Part shown: one piece after another, positions 42,301 through 51,247 of the stretch
Layout: each line of letters opens with the position of its first letter
Position numbering within the stretch: the stretch's first letter is position 1
Origin: Haliscomenobacter sp040403615
GTDB lineage: Bacteria > Bacteroidota > Bacteroidia > Chitinophagales > Saprospiraceae
Assembly: GCF_040403615.1 (NCBI RefSeq)
Contig: NZ_JBBAKG010000003.1
Coordinates: 1 to 64,000, forward strand
DNA: 64,000 bases
Direction of reading: 5' to 3'
Notes under the pieces: generated by a model
What the model saw: the letters and a program-made list of their open reading frames with translations, nothing else
What the model was told of the DNA's origin: nothing
The model's database searches: none
Program-made: the position numbers and the translations under genes

Positions 42301-45300
42301 TATAGTAAGATGTCCGTCAACATTCACGACTGCTATTACATTAGAAACAGTTGCGTTGATTTGTGCGGCCAAAGTCCGATAACTTACCGATGCTGATACT
42401 ATGGTTGAATTAACTTGCGACCAATACGTTGTGTTGGTTAATGCTGTAGAAGATGGAGTATACTGCAGAGAAACATAGATGATAGTTGACGTGCCACTGG
42501 TGTTATAGACCACTGTGTTTTCATTGTATGATATACCCGCAGACCAAGCGCCAGGCACTATCACGTCTTGATTGTTCACCCTCAGAGTATCACCAGGGGT
42601 CAATGTGCCAAATGGGTTGCCGCAGGCCAGGGTGCCATACACACGGCTTTGATTAACAAAACGTTCAACCACACCACCTTTAAAAATTTGTTGGCTGCTT
42701 TGTGGTTCTCCCACATATAGACTACAATTGTTGTCGCAGATTTCTACTGCTTGTCCAAAGTTTGAAAAGTCAGCCACGGTGTTTTGCGAAACTGTTTGTA
42801 ACAAATTGAATTGATTAGTTTCAATTTCAACCACATCGCCTACCTTTAGGTCACCCAAGATTGTAATAGTATTACCGCTTACTGTGAAAGAGTTTAGCGC
42901 ATCAATCACGCTGTCAGTTTGATTGATATAAAACTCATTGTTCACAATCACACTCACCGGCGCAGTTGGCGCAGATCCTAGCACTGTAAAGTCAGTACTA
43001 GACGAATTGCTGTCGCAGATGAATCGTTGCACGTTGCGGTCAAACACGTAAACTTGCCCGGCTTCCACGTCGCCATCAACTGTGATATAAGGAGTTCCCA
43101 CCAGGACCTGGCGACCATCTGTGGTACATGAAATGCTGTGACCAAAGCGATCAGAAGCACCAAGCCCAGCCACTGTGAGAGTGTTTGCATATTCAAAGTA
43201 ACCTTCGGCTCTTGCAACTATAATATTACTGCTGATATATGATCCGGTAAATGTTACCGTTGTGCCTGCAAATGTGTAATCGATGTTGGGGCGCAACAAC
43301 TCATCATCAACTGTGATACTGAATGAGTATATATTTGTGGCAGTAAACAATCCCACATTGCGTCCATCCGCATCGATAGTATTATCAAGATCAACTGTTG
43401 ACGCAGTATATGGAATTTGGAAACTGTTGTATCGTGCAAATTCAATCAGTACTTCAGCAAGGGCAGTACCTGTACCCGATCCCGCACCAGTGGCAATAAA
43501 TTCAACTCCCACAGTATTTGAACTTGCGCCAATTGCTGTAAAATTAGTGGTGCCCACAGTTAAAATTGTATATGTTGCGCCCGGAATAAAATTACCTGCT
43601 GTGGTATTTCCTGGTGCAGATACAAAAGTGACTGTGCCAAAACTGCCATTGATTGTGTAGTCGGTTCCAACTGTTTGTATTTGTCCATTTAATGTGACTT
43701 TGAGTTGGTAGTCGTTGTTGATTTGTATGGTATCATCGATGGTGTATGTTGTGGTCACTCCGTTGGCAATCGTTTTGATAACTTGATTCTGCCAATCAAC
43801 ATACCCATATGCATGAGCACTGTTTAGTCCCGGTGCGCCGATGTACATCCAACGCTCGTCGAGACTCATGGCCACCCTGTAACCAAATTCTCCAGCGCCA
43901 GTTAGTAGTGTACCATATCCTGCGGGTTGGGTAAGCAATTGCCATTGTCCAAACGGAATAGATCCTGGTACCCCCAATAATGGATCTCGATAGATCACAC
44001 AGGCATAACCATTGTTGGGTTGACTGCCTGATCCCAAACTAGCACTGGCACCGGCCACTGCCCAGGTTTGATTGCCAAAGTCTACGGCATTACCGTATCC
44101 GCGTACACCTGTTGCATCTAGTGTGAGTATTGCATCGCCGGTGCCTAACGGACTAACAGGTGTATACTGATCGCTGTAACTCTTGACATATACATATATT
44201 GCGCCTTTGGCGGTGCCTGTGTAAAATCCATAGTTTGGACTGCCTACAAATGCGGCCAATTTGTTTCTGGCCTGTGCCACGCTGGCACCGTATTGTTCTC
44301 CAGCATCTAGCAGTACTGGATTCAATGCAACAATGCTTGAGAACACATCATTTTTTTGCAATACTTCCCAGAGTCCGTCACCGTTGTCGTCGACCCAAAC
44401 TTTGGCGCCTGGCAAGATATTTAGAGCATAAGGCAAACTATCAACATCACTGGCTTGAGCCACTCGCATGGTCTGTAATGTGAATCCAATTCCTGTGCCA
44501 TTGGCCACTGCACGGTTGCTGGTAAATGCAAATGCAATGTTTACTGTGTCCAGGTTTGGTACACTGAGTACTTGGTACACTCCATTGATTTCGGTGTCAA
44601 AGAATTTGATGATCAGTTTATCACCTGTTGCCAGACCGTGTTGATCATTAAAAATCACACGACTTGTACCGTTCAAATTGTCGCAAACGTGTTGAATTTG
44701 TCCAGGTACTGCCTGCGCACGATAAATGTTCCAATCGTAGTCGTTGATCTTGGCCACCCAGATGCTGGTGCCTACCTGGATTGAATCAATATTTGCTGCC
44801 ATACTCTCTGTGTTTGTGATGTCAAACACTGTGATATCAGTGTCGTCAAGACTCACATAACCTGCCGTGGGTAACCCAATGTCTGTGGGCAATTCAGTAG
44901 TGGTGGGAAGAATATCTGTGCTGGTTAGTTTGTAACTACTACGCCACACATCGGTCAAGTATATTTGTTGGTCTGCGGCGCTTGCTTGTTGCGGCACAAC
45001 AACTTGTACCAGGCTAGGATTTGCACTCAATAACGCACGGTTCAACTGCAATTCAATAAAACTGCGATTGGCATTGGCACCATATGTTGCACGTTGTACT
45101 GCCCAGTTTTCATAGATTGTGTAGTCAGCAGATTCTTTACCTAGGTTGGCAGACTTGAACAAGTCTGTGGCTAGTCTAGTACCTTTGGTGCCTAGGAATT
45201 GCCGATATACATTGACCTGACTCACATCGTCAAGGTTAAGTGCGGCTAGATACTGACGTGGCTTAAATCCAATCAAGCCATAGGATAATAAATCATTGTC

Positions 45301-48300
45301 TGTTTCAATATTGGCAGCGTTGATATTGTAACTGTTGGCCAACTGATTGGCCTTGTTGGCCAAGTTAGGCAATAGTCCTAGTTCAATCTGTGAATAGTCA
45401 CTCTGAGTCCAAACATTAAAGTCAAACTTTGCGCTGGGTTGCACAATTGTCAATGCTGACCAGTATACATTTTTGTACTTGACAATTTCGCCCTTGGGAT
45501 AGATTTTTAATCCAGTCCACTCTTTGACGTTGTCTTGATTTAAAATAAATCCTGGAGTATCTACGCTGCCGTTCCAGTCACTGGTGGTCACCGCTACTAG
45601 ATTCAATCTACTCTGTCTTGCACCAGTGACTGGATTATAAATCAAATCTCCAAACACACTTTTATTATCCAACACAATCATGTGTTCGTAATTGGTAAAT
45701 CTCAAATTGATATAACTTATGCTTTGTGTGGTCAGTGGCTGAATAGTAAATGTATTTCCCAGTCGTACAACATTTAACGAACGTGTGGGTATTTCGTTTG
45801 AATTTTGATCCAGTAATAAGTTTTCGCTGGTTTCAGTCACAATGCTGTCGACCACTGCACCTGGTCGGGTAACAGTCAGCCCTCCGGCCAATGGATTCAA
45901 ATTGATAATGGCATTTGTGCTCCAGCCTTGTTGGCTCCAGTACAAGAATTCCGTGACCATTCTTGACCAGTCCAGTGTGTAACCATTGACTCTGTCGGTA
46001 AATGTTAGTCCTTGTTTTTCCAATAATTTACCGTAACTCAGTAAGAAATCACTCACTGCGGTTTCATTCACAAACACAAATCCATACGGAACTTGTGTCA
46101 CATTGTCTGAATAGAAAGTTGGTACCCGCACCGTGATACCGCCGGCACTGTATTCTTCCAGTTTGCCCACTGCTTGGCTTTGTAATATTTCAAAATACGG
46201 TTGAGTTGTGCCATAACCAAATACAGCGTATCCGCCACCATCGACTTTTTGCACAGCCACACTGCTGTATTTTATCTGATCAAACGGCTGATTTTTGTAC
46301 AACAAGATGTTGTAACTTTCGTCTGGAATCGTCAGCGTTGTGTTGGTACTGTTGGGACTAGACTTCTCAGTAACCAATTTGACATATTGTTTGTCTGAGT
46401 AACTGGCCATTCTATAGCACAATCTCACATCTAGTGCCGCAAGATCCGCAGTCAAAAGATCAGTTGAGTTGATACCAGTTTGTCTATTGTAATCTACAAT
46501 CCAGTTAATGTAACTGGCTTTGCTGACGTCGTTGCCATACACCTCGATACCATTGGCATCCAATCTATAACGTTGATTGTAGAGATATTGATTGTAGTCA
46601 GTATCGAACTTATACAAATCACGATCGGCAAACAGCGCAAAGAACTCGGCCGGACGAGTAACTGCCAACACATGCATTACCGAGAAAGGATATGAACTGG
46701 AATTCCACCATGACGCTTCAACTGGGCCGCCATCGCCAATGGCCCAACTCTTTTGATATCTGGCGCTGACATTTTGATTCAATGGCACACCGCCCACAAC
46801 ACTGTTTTGTGGACTCAGTAACTCGCCTTCGCCGCCTGTGGGTATGACCGATGTCAACCCTAGTCTTGCGTAGTTGGGCTTGTAGTAAGGCACAACAGGA
46901 TCTGCCACAAGGCCGGCTTCCAAGTCGTCCCACAACACCAAGTTGTCTGCGGTATATGGGGCAGGACCGTAACGATCTTGCCACCAGGTGGGTTCAATTT
47001 CTAAGCCTAACATTTCCCAAGGTGTGTACTCGGGCTGTTGTGTGTCGTAGAAGTAGCGATAGATACCGCGCCAGGCGCCTAGTAAATTTTGGTTGTTGAG
47101 GCGGTTGGTAGTGCCACTATAGTTCCAGGTAAACTCATTGGTGGCACTAAATGTTTGTTCTTTGTAATTTAGTTTGTTCCATCCGCAATAACTCAACAAG
47201 TCCTCGGCAAAGATATTGTTAATTTCTTCAAAGGTGTATCCTGTGTCACGGAACTGTCCGGGCAACACATTTTCTATTGTGAGAGGTACTGGGTTGCCAT
47301 CTTGTTTGATATTGTTGTATATTCTTGTTTCAAATTCCAACAATACCTGATCACGAATGTCTCCGAACACTGGCGTCTCACTGCCGTCGTGTCCGAGTAT
47401 AAATTCGCCTGTGCCATTTGAAGTTACCAGTGTTGTTATCTCTGGTTCATATTTTGGATACAGGCCCATCTTACTAGGAGTGTTGGGTACAAAATTTCCG
47501 TAAGTGGCGCTGTATTCATTGATGGTAACAGTATCGCCAACTGCAAGAGTCGCTGATATTGTTAGTCTTGGGCCGTCGGTTGCCACAACATATTCTAGGT
47601 CCCTGGTTAATATAATATCATTCAGATATACACATAGTCCAAGATAGTTGGCCGAAGTGTAGTTATACACCTGCACAGTATCAAACGTGGGTCTGGTGGT
47701 TAGTCCCACAGTGTAGGTATTGCTGTAACTTGTGACGCCTTGCGGGATCATGTCACTCCAGTAGAAAGGCTGTGTTTCGATCTTTCCCAGAGTGATGTCT
47801 TGAATGGCTTGATCAAGAATTGTGGCTGTGGTTTTAAAAGCAATATTGTTTTGGGTCAACACTGCGTCTAGCATTTGCGCTTTGAACTTTGTGTATTCGC
47901 GACTGTTGTATTGTAAAGATGCAAATATATTGTAACTGGGACTACGCATGAAGTAGCCGGCCAAGGTCAACGGTGCGCTTTGTTGTAGAATTTCTAGGCC
48001 ATAAGGAATAATATTGCCAAGGTCTCGACTGTTGTTTGAGCCATTTATTGGTCCAGTTAGATCTAACAAGTTTTCGCAAATGGTTTCGTAGTGAGTACGA
48101 ATTGTGCCCAGTGTAAATGCAGAACTGTTTGCATTAAGGGGATTACTTTGTAAATTATTAGGGACTTGATAAAAACCTACCGTGCTAGTTTGATCACTCA
48201 ATGCCAACACTTCAATAATGTCAGTAGGCAAGTAAGTATCAGTCAATGTGATAACAGTACTGTCGGTGCCAACAGTGTAGGTGTACATGCTGGGTTCAAT

Positions 48301-51093
48301 GAATACACTGCCAACGTAAATTTTGATTACAGGAACTGCAATTGCGGTTTGTGATGTCACTGCAATATCAAGTTTAAGACTTTGTCCTGTATAGGTAAAT
48401 TTAAATTGTTGATAGATTTGTTGTTCAACTGCCGCAGTTTGCCAACCAATCAGTTTGCGATAAGTCACACGATCTTCATACTCTCTTGCGGCGCCTGAAC
48501 TGATAGGAGTAACTGTGCTGACATTGTCGATGGTATAGGTGAATGTGTCAACGTACAAGTTGTTGTCAAACAAAATATCACCAACGTTGTTGATGTTGAG
48601 ATATTGCAAAGGAAATTGTAAAACAGGATCAAGTATGGTTGTGTCGCCCACAGCATAACTGAACAACTTTGAGCCTACAAAGTCGCTGGATTGATATTTG
48701 ACTCGATCGCCAAAACTCACACCATCTATATCGTATACGTTGTACAACGGTGCCTGTTGTACTGAAGTTTTTTGTTGTGCTTCAATCCAGGCTGTGCCAT
48801 CAAACCAGAATGTTAGTCCAGCAATGGTGTTGCCATCAATGCAAACCGTAGATTCGTCCAATTGAACTGCACCATCTGCGGCTTCGGTCAACACAATAAT
48901 TGGCTGTGCAATCAGCGGAGGCACAGTATCCGGCGTTGCAAAACTTACCACATAGATTTTGTCACGTACATTTAAATCTTCATCTGCGGCAAAGATAACT
49001 CGTGAGCCTTCTGCCAGGGTATAATCGTCGGTTGTATAACCAGTAGATCCTTCTACGTTTGAAAACGCATCAGTTTCTGTGAAGTCAATGATATCCACTG
49101 GTGCTTTGCCACTGGTTCCCATGTTCCATAAACGTATGCCCGGACGGAATTGTATGATTGGTCTCTTGGCACGGAAATTGTTGTCAATGTCGGCGGTTGT
49201 GTTGTTATACACCGCGGTGGCGTTGATTACATCAATATGGAACCAGCGATTACTTCTTGTCCATGCGTTTAAATCTTTGCTGGCGCGACTGATAGTTAGA
49301 TAATCTATATCTGCTGGCTCCACTGCAATGGTACTGTCAGTGTAATCAGTTGCATAACTTTCGTATACTGTGAAATTTTCAACAGGTAACAATTCAATTG
49401 CAGTACCTACACCACTCACATAATATTCGTGATTGCTTATAGAGATTGCATTCATTGTGCCGGTGCCTGTTTGCAACGTCACTACCGAGCCGTTTGGTAT
49501 TGTACTTACTGTGAATTTAAGCCCATTGGCCGCGATTGATCTTACATAATAAGTTGTGCCGGCATCAAGTCCACCTAGAGTTGGTGTTAAGAATACGATT
49601 TCCTGTCCTACATATAAATTGGTAGAATTGTAGTAGGTAATATAATTTGTGCCGGCTTCGGTGGCTGTGCATTGAAAACTACTGGTGCCCGAACCGTAAC
49701 TAACAGGGACAATGTCTCCAGTAAATCGTACTTTGAGGCCATTGGTAAATGCCACTCCATTGGGACTGGTGTATGTTTTTTGACCAATAACACTGTCAAC
49801 ATCAAGTATACTGCTGTTGCCAGGCTCAACCAAAAGAATGCGGCCAAAAATTTCTGCGTTGGTTCCAGACTGATAATACAAGGTATCTTGTGGCGCGGTC
49901 AATAAAGGAATCTGTTTTAATGTACCAGTTGCATCTTTGAACCATTGGGTATTGCTATAAACAGTACCGTAGATAATATTAAACTTGTCAAGGTTTGCAA
50001 TATTTGATGTCTTAACCAAATTAATATAGTTGACACCTGCGCTTTCTACATAGGTAATAGTCCACACTTGATATCTATCTTCGGGTGGTATATCAGTTGT
50101 TTGACTGTATGTTGTAGTATCATAACTACCAACCAGTCCGTTGTTAGCAGATCCTGCAACTAACGGATCGTATCCAGTGGTCCGTTGCCAGCCGCCGGCT
50201 TCGGCATCACTGATCTGATTGGTGAATATCAAGGTACGCCCATCCAAATTGGTAGTGCCGTCAATTCCACCTTGTGCTATGATAAATTCTGTTACTGATT
50301 TATTATTAATTTGAGAGAATTGTAATGTGGTCACCAGATCAATGGAACCAATGCTGTTCAAATTATTATAAAAGATTTGTGCGGTTTTAAGCGGAGCATT
50401 AAAAACCACAGTCCCAGACGTTTCACCATTGTTAGCAACCCCATACACATCTCTACTGCTGATGTTTGGGGTTGCAGGTATTTGCCCTGATATGCCCGGT
50501 TCTGACTGTATCCAAAATTCATCAGATACTTGGAACGTGTAACTGCCGCCGCGCACTAATTCAATCACAGGATTATTGCCGTTGACGCCTGAAAAATTGT
50601 AAGCGTTGTTACTGGTGGTTACTACAAAATTATCAGTGGTAGGAATACCAGCAGATGCCACGTCCACTGCGGCCAGGCCAGCAGGAATCCAATAGTACTG
50701 GCTGAAATTTATAAATGCATCAAAGTCAACAAACGGATCCCAGGTATAGTATTCACTTGAATATAATCTGTCAGGGCGACTGCTGTTGCCTCCTTGAAAT
50801 CCCACAGCGTCATTGATGCCCGGATAGGTGATAGCATTTTTGATAGTATCAGTGTCAGGCACAAGACTGATTACCGCTGGTTCGAGTTGATAGTCGGCCC
50901 GTGTTTTTGTGGGTTCAACCACATATTTGTCGTTGGGGTTCACGCCTGGACCAACAGTACGACCAATAAAGCCTTGTGTTTTTCTAAAATTAGGTTCTTG
51001 AATCAGTTGATCAAGTGTGGCTGCCAAGAATTGCTTGTTGGCATCAGTCTGAAATATCTCAGGAAGAAAATCTACACTGCGTGTGTTGGCCAT
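36370..51093 (-). CDS. Giant virion/tail structural protein (4907 aa)
   Basis: One uninterrupted frame of 4907 residues from MANTRSVDFLPEIFQTDANK to FLRGL. The N-terminus (FLAATLDQLIQEPNFRKTQG, VGPGVNPNDKYVVEPTKTRA) is recognisable from giant structural proteins that follow gp6 in marine T4-like phages; they are presumed baseplate or tail-associated. Inside are an FG-GAP-like propeller (about residues 2317-3108), three copies of a small YTIxTVGTTN module and a GGSSYTEPPVVIITG-type module (about residue 3800). It is probably an extended multi-domain rod or adhesin. The ATG at 51093 would overlap the gp6 stop as ATGA once the N gap is collapsed. Reading through the N run as a longer frame is an artefact. 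Confidence 0.9.
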   Translation of the reverse strand: MANTRSVDFLPEIFQTDANKQFLAATLDQLIQEPNFRKTQGFIGRTVGPGVNPNDKYVVEPTKTRADYQLEPAVISLVPDTDTIKNAITYPGINDAVGFQGGNSSRPDRLYSSEYYTWDPFVDFDAFINFSQYYWIPAGLAAVDVASAGIPTTDNFVVTTSNNAYNFSGVNGNNPVIELVRGGSYTFQVSDEFWIQSEPGISGQIPATPNISSRDVYGVANNGETSGTVVFNAPLKTAQIFYNNLNSIGSIDLVTTLQFSQINNKSVTEFIIAQGGIDGTTNLDGRTLIFTNQISDAEAGGWQRTTGYDPLVAGSANNGLVGSYDTTTYSQTTDIPPEDRYQVWTITYVESAGVNYINLVKTSNIANLDKFNIIYGTVYSNTQWFKDATGTLKQIPLLTAPQDTLYYQSGTNAEIFGRILLVEPGNSSILDVDSVIGQKTYTSPNGVAFTNGLKVRFTGDIVPVSYGSGTSSFQCTATEAGTNYITYYNSTNLYVGQEIVFLTPTLGGLDAGTTYYVRSIAANGLKFTVSTIPNGSVVTLQTGTGTMNAISISNHEYYVSGVGTAIELLPVENFTVYESYATDYTDSTIAVEPADIDYLTISRASKDLNAWTRSNRWFHIDVINATAVYNNTTADIDNNFRAKRPIIQFRPGIRLWNMGTSGKAPVDIIDFTETDAFSNVEGSTGYTTDDYTLAEGSRVIFAADEDLNVRDKIYVVSFATPDTVPPLIAQPIIVLTEAADGAVQLDESTVCIDGNTIAGLTFWFDGTAWIEAQQKTSVQQAPLYNVYDIDGVSFGDRVKYQSSDFVGSKLFSYAVGDTTILDPVLQFPLQYLNINNVGDILFDNNLYVDTFTYTIDNVSTVTPISSGAAREYEDRVTYRKLIGWQTAAVEQQIYQQFKFTYTGQSLKLDIAVTSQTAIAVPVIKIYVGSVFIEPSMYTYTVGTDSTVITLTDTYLPTDIIEVLALSDQTSTVGFYQVPNNLQSNPLNANSSAFTLGTIRTHYETICENLLDLTGPINGSNNSRDLGNIIPYGLEILQQSAPLTLAGYFMRSPSYNIFASLQYNSREYTKFKAQMLDAVLTQNNIAFKTTATILDQAIQDITLGKIETQPFYWSDMIPQGVTSYSNTYTVGLTTRPTFDTVQVYNYTSANYLGLCVYLNDIILTRDLEYVVATDGPRLTISATLAVGDTVTINEYSATYGNFVPNTPSKMGLYPKYEPEITTLVTSNGTGEFILGHDGSETPVFGDIRDQVLLEFETRIYNNIKQDGNPVPLTIENVLPGQFRDTGYTFEEINNIFAEDLLSYCGWNKLNYKEQTFSATNEFTWNYSGTTNRLNNQNLLGAWRGIYRYFYDTQQPEYTPWEMLGLEIEPTWWQDRYGPAPYTADNLVLWDDLEAGLVADPVVPYYKPNYARLGLTSVIPTGGEGELLSPQNSVVGGVPLNQNVSARYQKSWAIGDGGPVEASWWNSSSYPFSVMHVLAVTRPAEFFALFADRDLYKFDTDYNQYLYNQRYRLDANGIEVYGNDVSKASYINWIVDYNRQTGINSTDLLTADLAALDVRLCYRMASYSDKQYVKLVTEKSSPNSTNTTLTIPDESYNILLYKNQPFDQIKYSSVAVQKVDGGGYAVFGYGTTQPYFEILQSQAVGKLEEYSAGGITVRVPTFYSDNVTQVPYGFVFVNETAVSDFLLSYGKLLEKQGLTFTDRVNGYTLDWSRMVTEFLYWSQQGWSTNAIINLNPLAGGLTVTRPGAVVDSIVTETSENLLLDQNSNEIPTRSLNVVRLGNTFTIQPLTTQSISYINLRFTNYEHMIVLDNKSVFGDLIYNPVTGARQSRLNLVAVTTSDWNGSVDTPGFILNQDNVKEWTGLKIYPKGEIVKYKNVYWSALTIVQPSAKFDFNVWTQSDYSQIELGLLPNLANKANQLANSYNINAANIETDNDLLSYGLIGFKPRQYLAALNLDDVSQVNVYRQFLGTKGTRLATDLFKSANLGKESADYTIYENWAVQRATYGANANRSFIELQLNRALLSANPSLVQVVVPQQASAADQQIYLTDVWRSSYKLTSTDILPTTTELPTDIGLPTAGYVSLDDTDITVFDITNTESMAANIDSIQVGTSIWVAKINDYDWNIYRAQAVPGQIQHVCDNLNGTSRVIFNDQHGLATGDKLIIKFFDTEINGVYQVLSVPNLDTVNIAFAFTSNRAVANGTGIGFTLQTMRVAQASDVDSLPYALNILPGAKVWVDDNGDGLWEVLQKNDVFSSIVALNPVLLDAGEQYGASVAQARNKLAAFVGSPNYGFYTGTAKGAIYVYVKSYSDQYTPVSPLGTGDAILTLDATGVRGYGNAVDFGNQTWAVAGASASLGSGSQPNNGYACVIYRDPLLGVPGSIPFGQWQLLTQPAGYGTLLTGAGEFGYRVAMSLDERWMYIGAPGLNSAHAYGYVDWQNQVIKTIANGVTTTYTIDDTIQINNDYQLKVTLNGQIQTVGTDYTINGSFGTVTFVSAPGNTTAGNFIPGATYTILTVGTTNFTAIGASSNTVGVEFIATGAGSGTGTALAEVLIEFARYNSFQIPYTASTVDLDNTIDADGRNVGLFTATNIYSFSITVDDELLRPNIDYTFAGTTVTFTGSYISSNIIVARAEGYFEYANTLTVAGLGASDRFGHSISCTTDGRQVLVGTPYITVDGDVEAGQVYVFDRNVQRFICDSNSSSTDFTVLGSAPTAPVSVIVNNEFYINQTDSVIDALNSFTVSGNTITILGDLKVGDVVEIETNQFNLLQTVSQNTVADFSNFGQAVEICDNNCSLYVGEPQSSQQIFKGGVVERFVNQSRVYGTLACGNPFGTLTPGDTLRVNNQDVIVPGAWSAGISYNENTVVYNTSGTSTIIYVSLQYTPSSTALTNTTYWSQVNSTIVSASVSYRTLAAQINATVSNVIAVVNVDGHLTISTKNLAAAPEYDKLQIAPGSVGTAFDTIAFTTFAWTQLITSPYPVEYAAFGSAISVNDNAINLVVGAPRGTLYLETVFDDGTTYFDAGSTIFFSVIVQSGAIYTFDYLPSSSLTVTNPGKFVFGQQINNSQVQSYDTFGTAVNYTSGVLMAGAPKNDSEDSTANFGAVFVFENPTGSAAWSVAEIEQPTVDIRLLNSVFFYDRITSARTQFLDFINPLQGKILGAARANIDYIGAVDPAAYNTGPANIKGTTWFADHVGEIWWDIGTVRFIDPNQDSVVYASRRWAQLFPGSEVDVYQWIQSTTPPSAYAGEGTPLTTASYTVNTNLSQDGTFATYYYFWVRGITVTATQLGKTLPASTVASYIADPKASGIAYLAPINASTVALYNSADYIEASDTIINIEYDREYTTDNVHVEYELIPQDRADGFLSDSLYRKLQDSFCGVDTFGNKVPDPNLSPAERYGVQFRPRQSMFVDRFAALKNYLKRANTVLAQYPISESRSFALLNTSAPIPPQTEIIDSVSVTNWNLQVANLEILGFQTPFWSNTSGSIPLGYKYLVTTDSLNRGLWTIYTVEESDTQANTRVLKLSKVQGYNTPDYWSYITWYRPGYNSSTKVVAEVSTYSALTTLTVPVGSSVKVTANAQGKFEIYLLTDLGFERVALQDGTIEFYAELWDYALGRFGFDVEVFDAQYFDQEPVIETRKIIQAINEELLIDDLAIQRNKALVLMFNFVLSEFSAPEWLVKTSLIDVDHRIRQLIPYQNYIIDNQEFVSDYIQEVKPYHVSIREFNLKYSGSDEFFGDLTDFDLPAYYNTTLEIPKFTSPILLPYNHGDAFNSPTNTQSDLPATSALWSTWPYNQWYSNYLIKLVRIEIIDGGSSYTEPPVVIITGDAIDPAEATAVINSLGQVVAVNVTNSGSGYSQTPTITFDGGNGVAARAYAVMNRIAEAGFTNGRYTGLARSFRTVIKYDRFQYFSDVLTWSPNGTYLSGMLVRYDDRVWSATPADSTAVVGPDFNLEDWTVVPARTLTGVDRTMGYYVPGVNQPGLELPLLIDGVDYPGVQVYGDYFLRDPLSIDAEYTSEFTDTTLGELPTDINVDGGAFIGLYEGHSPEELINGAEFDTLDFRVYTRPGADWNRDGHGFQWSTIRYTYDPAVETAYSWAGIVEHPVQVLISNLTTGLDLSLDIDYTVDYVDQTVSLLTMSVGNQFQINMFELGGGSQLYRANYIGGDIGETVVVPVNTAEIVSIAVFVNGENVDSVTWQPYVDSVDWDTLDSYSKLDVVNNSGSYYRALQDVPVGVGIDNLLYWFEFVPTLQSTVDFGTDYGATDGIAMVIFGTNTVDAGYFVIGKSYTITTVGTTNWTTIGAASNTLGVSFVATGAGSGTGQASTVYSWSTPQVQYQVADANLVSNKIIVLTNSVQGSNPANAVVTKNGLRLRPPEGIEWIGDDSSVSFGLPQRGNYSQSAINAISDVTVWVDNILQVQNVGSTQGNYAVTAWTGSNTPGRQVVFFTPPPSGARILIAVDTLADYAIVGNQVQISATVNLNDVFAVTTWNDTAQQWPLTLVFQGPESEGLTLTEGYDTTLYDPLFIDGAGSGTYPAGQFIIGNTYTILTVGTTNWVSIGAASSTVGVSFVTTGIGSGTGTATGTTFVRSSATDAFNNTSGSYDFSLGTTVSVNNFYLERNLNNASRLWVTLDGNRLFEGINYTVEGDYLILATGVIGSTQVLVIEAYTNSVVPDAMAFRIFQDMRGVQATYRITEATTTTLAQDLSSTANIAYVANAGQLSEPDLEMGIFGVVTIDGERIMYRARDVVANAITGLMRGTAGTAASDHNTGANVYDTGRGNLLPEQLQDYIVSDTSTGDDSTTIFYAPSIEFNNFEDSAVETAAVEVYVGGKRQYAYSDNTATSQYRYFVTDYNPLAVEFRVDDSVFPPLTAPAAGVEVTILVRQAVTWYAPGDGTASDGIALQDTETQAARFLRGL
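37376..37512 (-). repeat. YTIxTVGTTN module, copy 3 of 3
   Basis: Encodes QFIIGNTYTILTVGTTNW and GASSTVGVSFVTTG, ending in GSGTG (about residues 4528-4572 of the giant protein). It shares its pattern with the segments at 38157-38288 and 43463-43603. The nucleotide sequences are clearly related but diverged, so this is an old duplication or repeated import of a phage module. Confidence 0.75.
38157..38288 (-). repeat. YTIxTVGTTN module, copy 2 of 3
   Basis: Encodes YFVIGKSYTITTVGTTNW and TLGVSFVATGAGSGTG (about residues 4269-4312 of the giant protein). Confidence 0.75.
41768..44143 (-). other. FG-GAP-like beta-propeller region of the giant protein
   Basis: Five repeats of the integrin-alpha pattern FG-A/S-(x)n-VGAP-(x)n-G-VFVF are visible: YGNAVDFGNQTWAVAGAS; FGHSISCTTDGRQVLVGTP with GQVYVFDRN; FGQAVEICDNNCSLYVGEP; FGSAISVNDNAINLVVGAP; FGTAVNYTSGVLMAGAP with GAVFVFENP. 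A further related stretch is GEFGYRVAMSLDERWMYIGAP. FG-GAP propellers bind proteins or carbohydrates in adhesion molecules. The assignment is by pattern only. Confidence 0.7.
43463..43603 (-). repeat. YTIxTVGTTN module, copy 1 of 3
   Basis: Encodes NFIPGATYTILTVGTTNF and TVGVEFIATGAGSGTG (about residues 2497-2543). It lies inside the propeller region, between two FG-GAP-like repeats, as if inserted there. Confidence 0.75.
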
Positions 51094-51147
51094 CAATATG
51101 ATCCTCCACCACTGTAGCCACCACCACCACTGTAGCCACCACCACCA
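51093..51147. repeat. 55-bp contig-end overlap, copy 1
   Basis: Identical base for base to 51248-51302 on the other side of the N run. It encodes (minus strand) the Gly/Tyr tail of the gp6-like protein and its stop. Confidence 0.95.
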
Positions 51148-51247
51148 NNNNNNNNNNNNNNNNNNNNNNNNNNNNNNNNNNNNNNNNNNNNNNNNNNNNN
51201 NNNNNNNNNNNNNNNNNNNNNNNNNNNNNNNNNNNNNNNNNNNNNNN
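51148..51247. other. Assembly gap (100 N), probably artificial
   Basis: Exactly 100 N, the conventional length for a gap of unknown size. Both flanks carry the same 55 bases, so the true sequence most likely has no gap and is about 155 bases shorter here. Confidence 0.95.
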
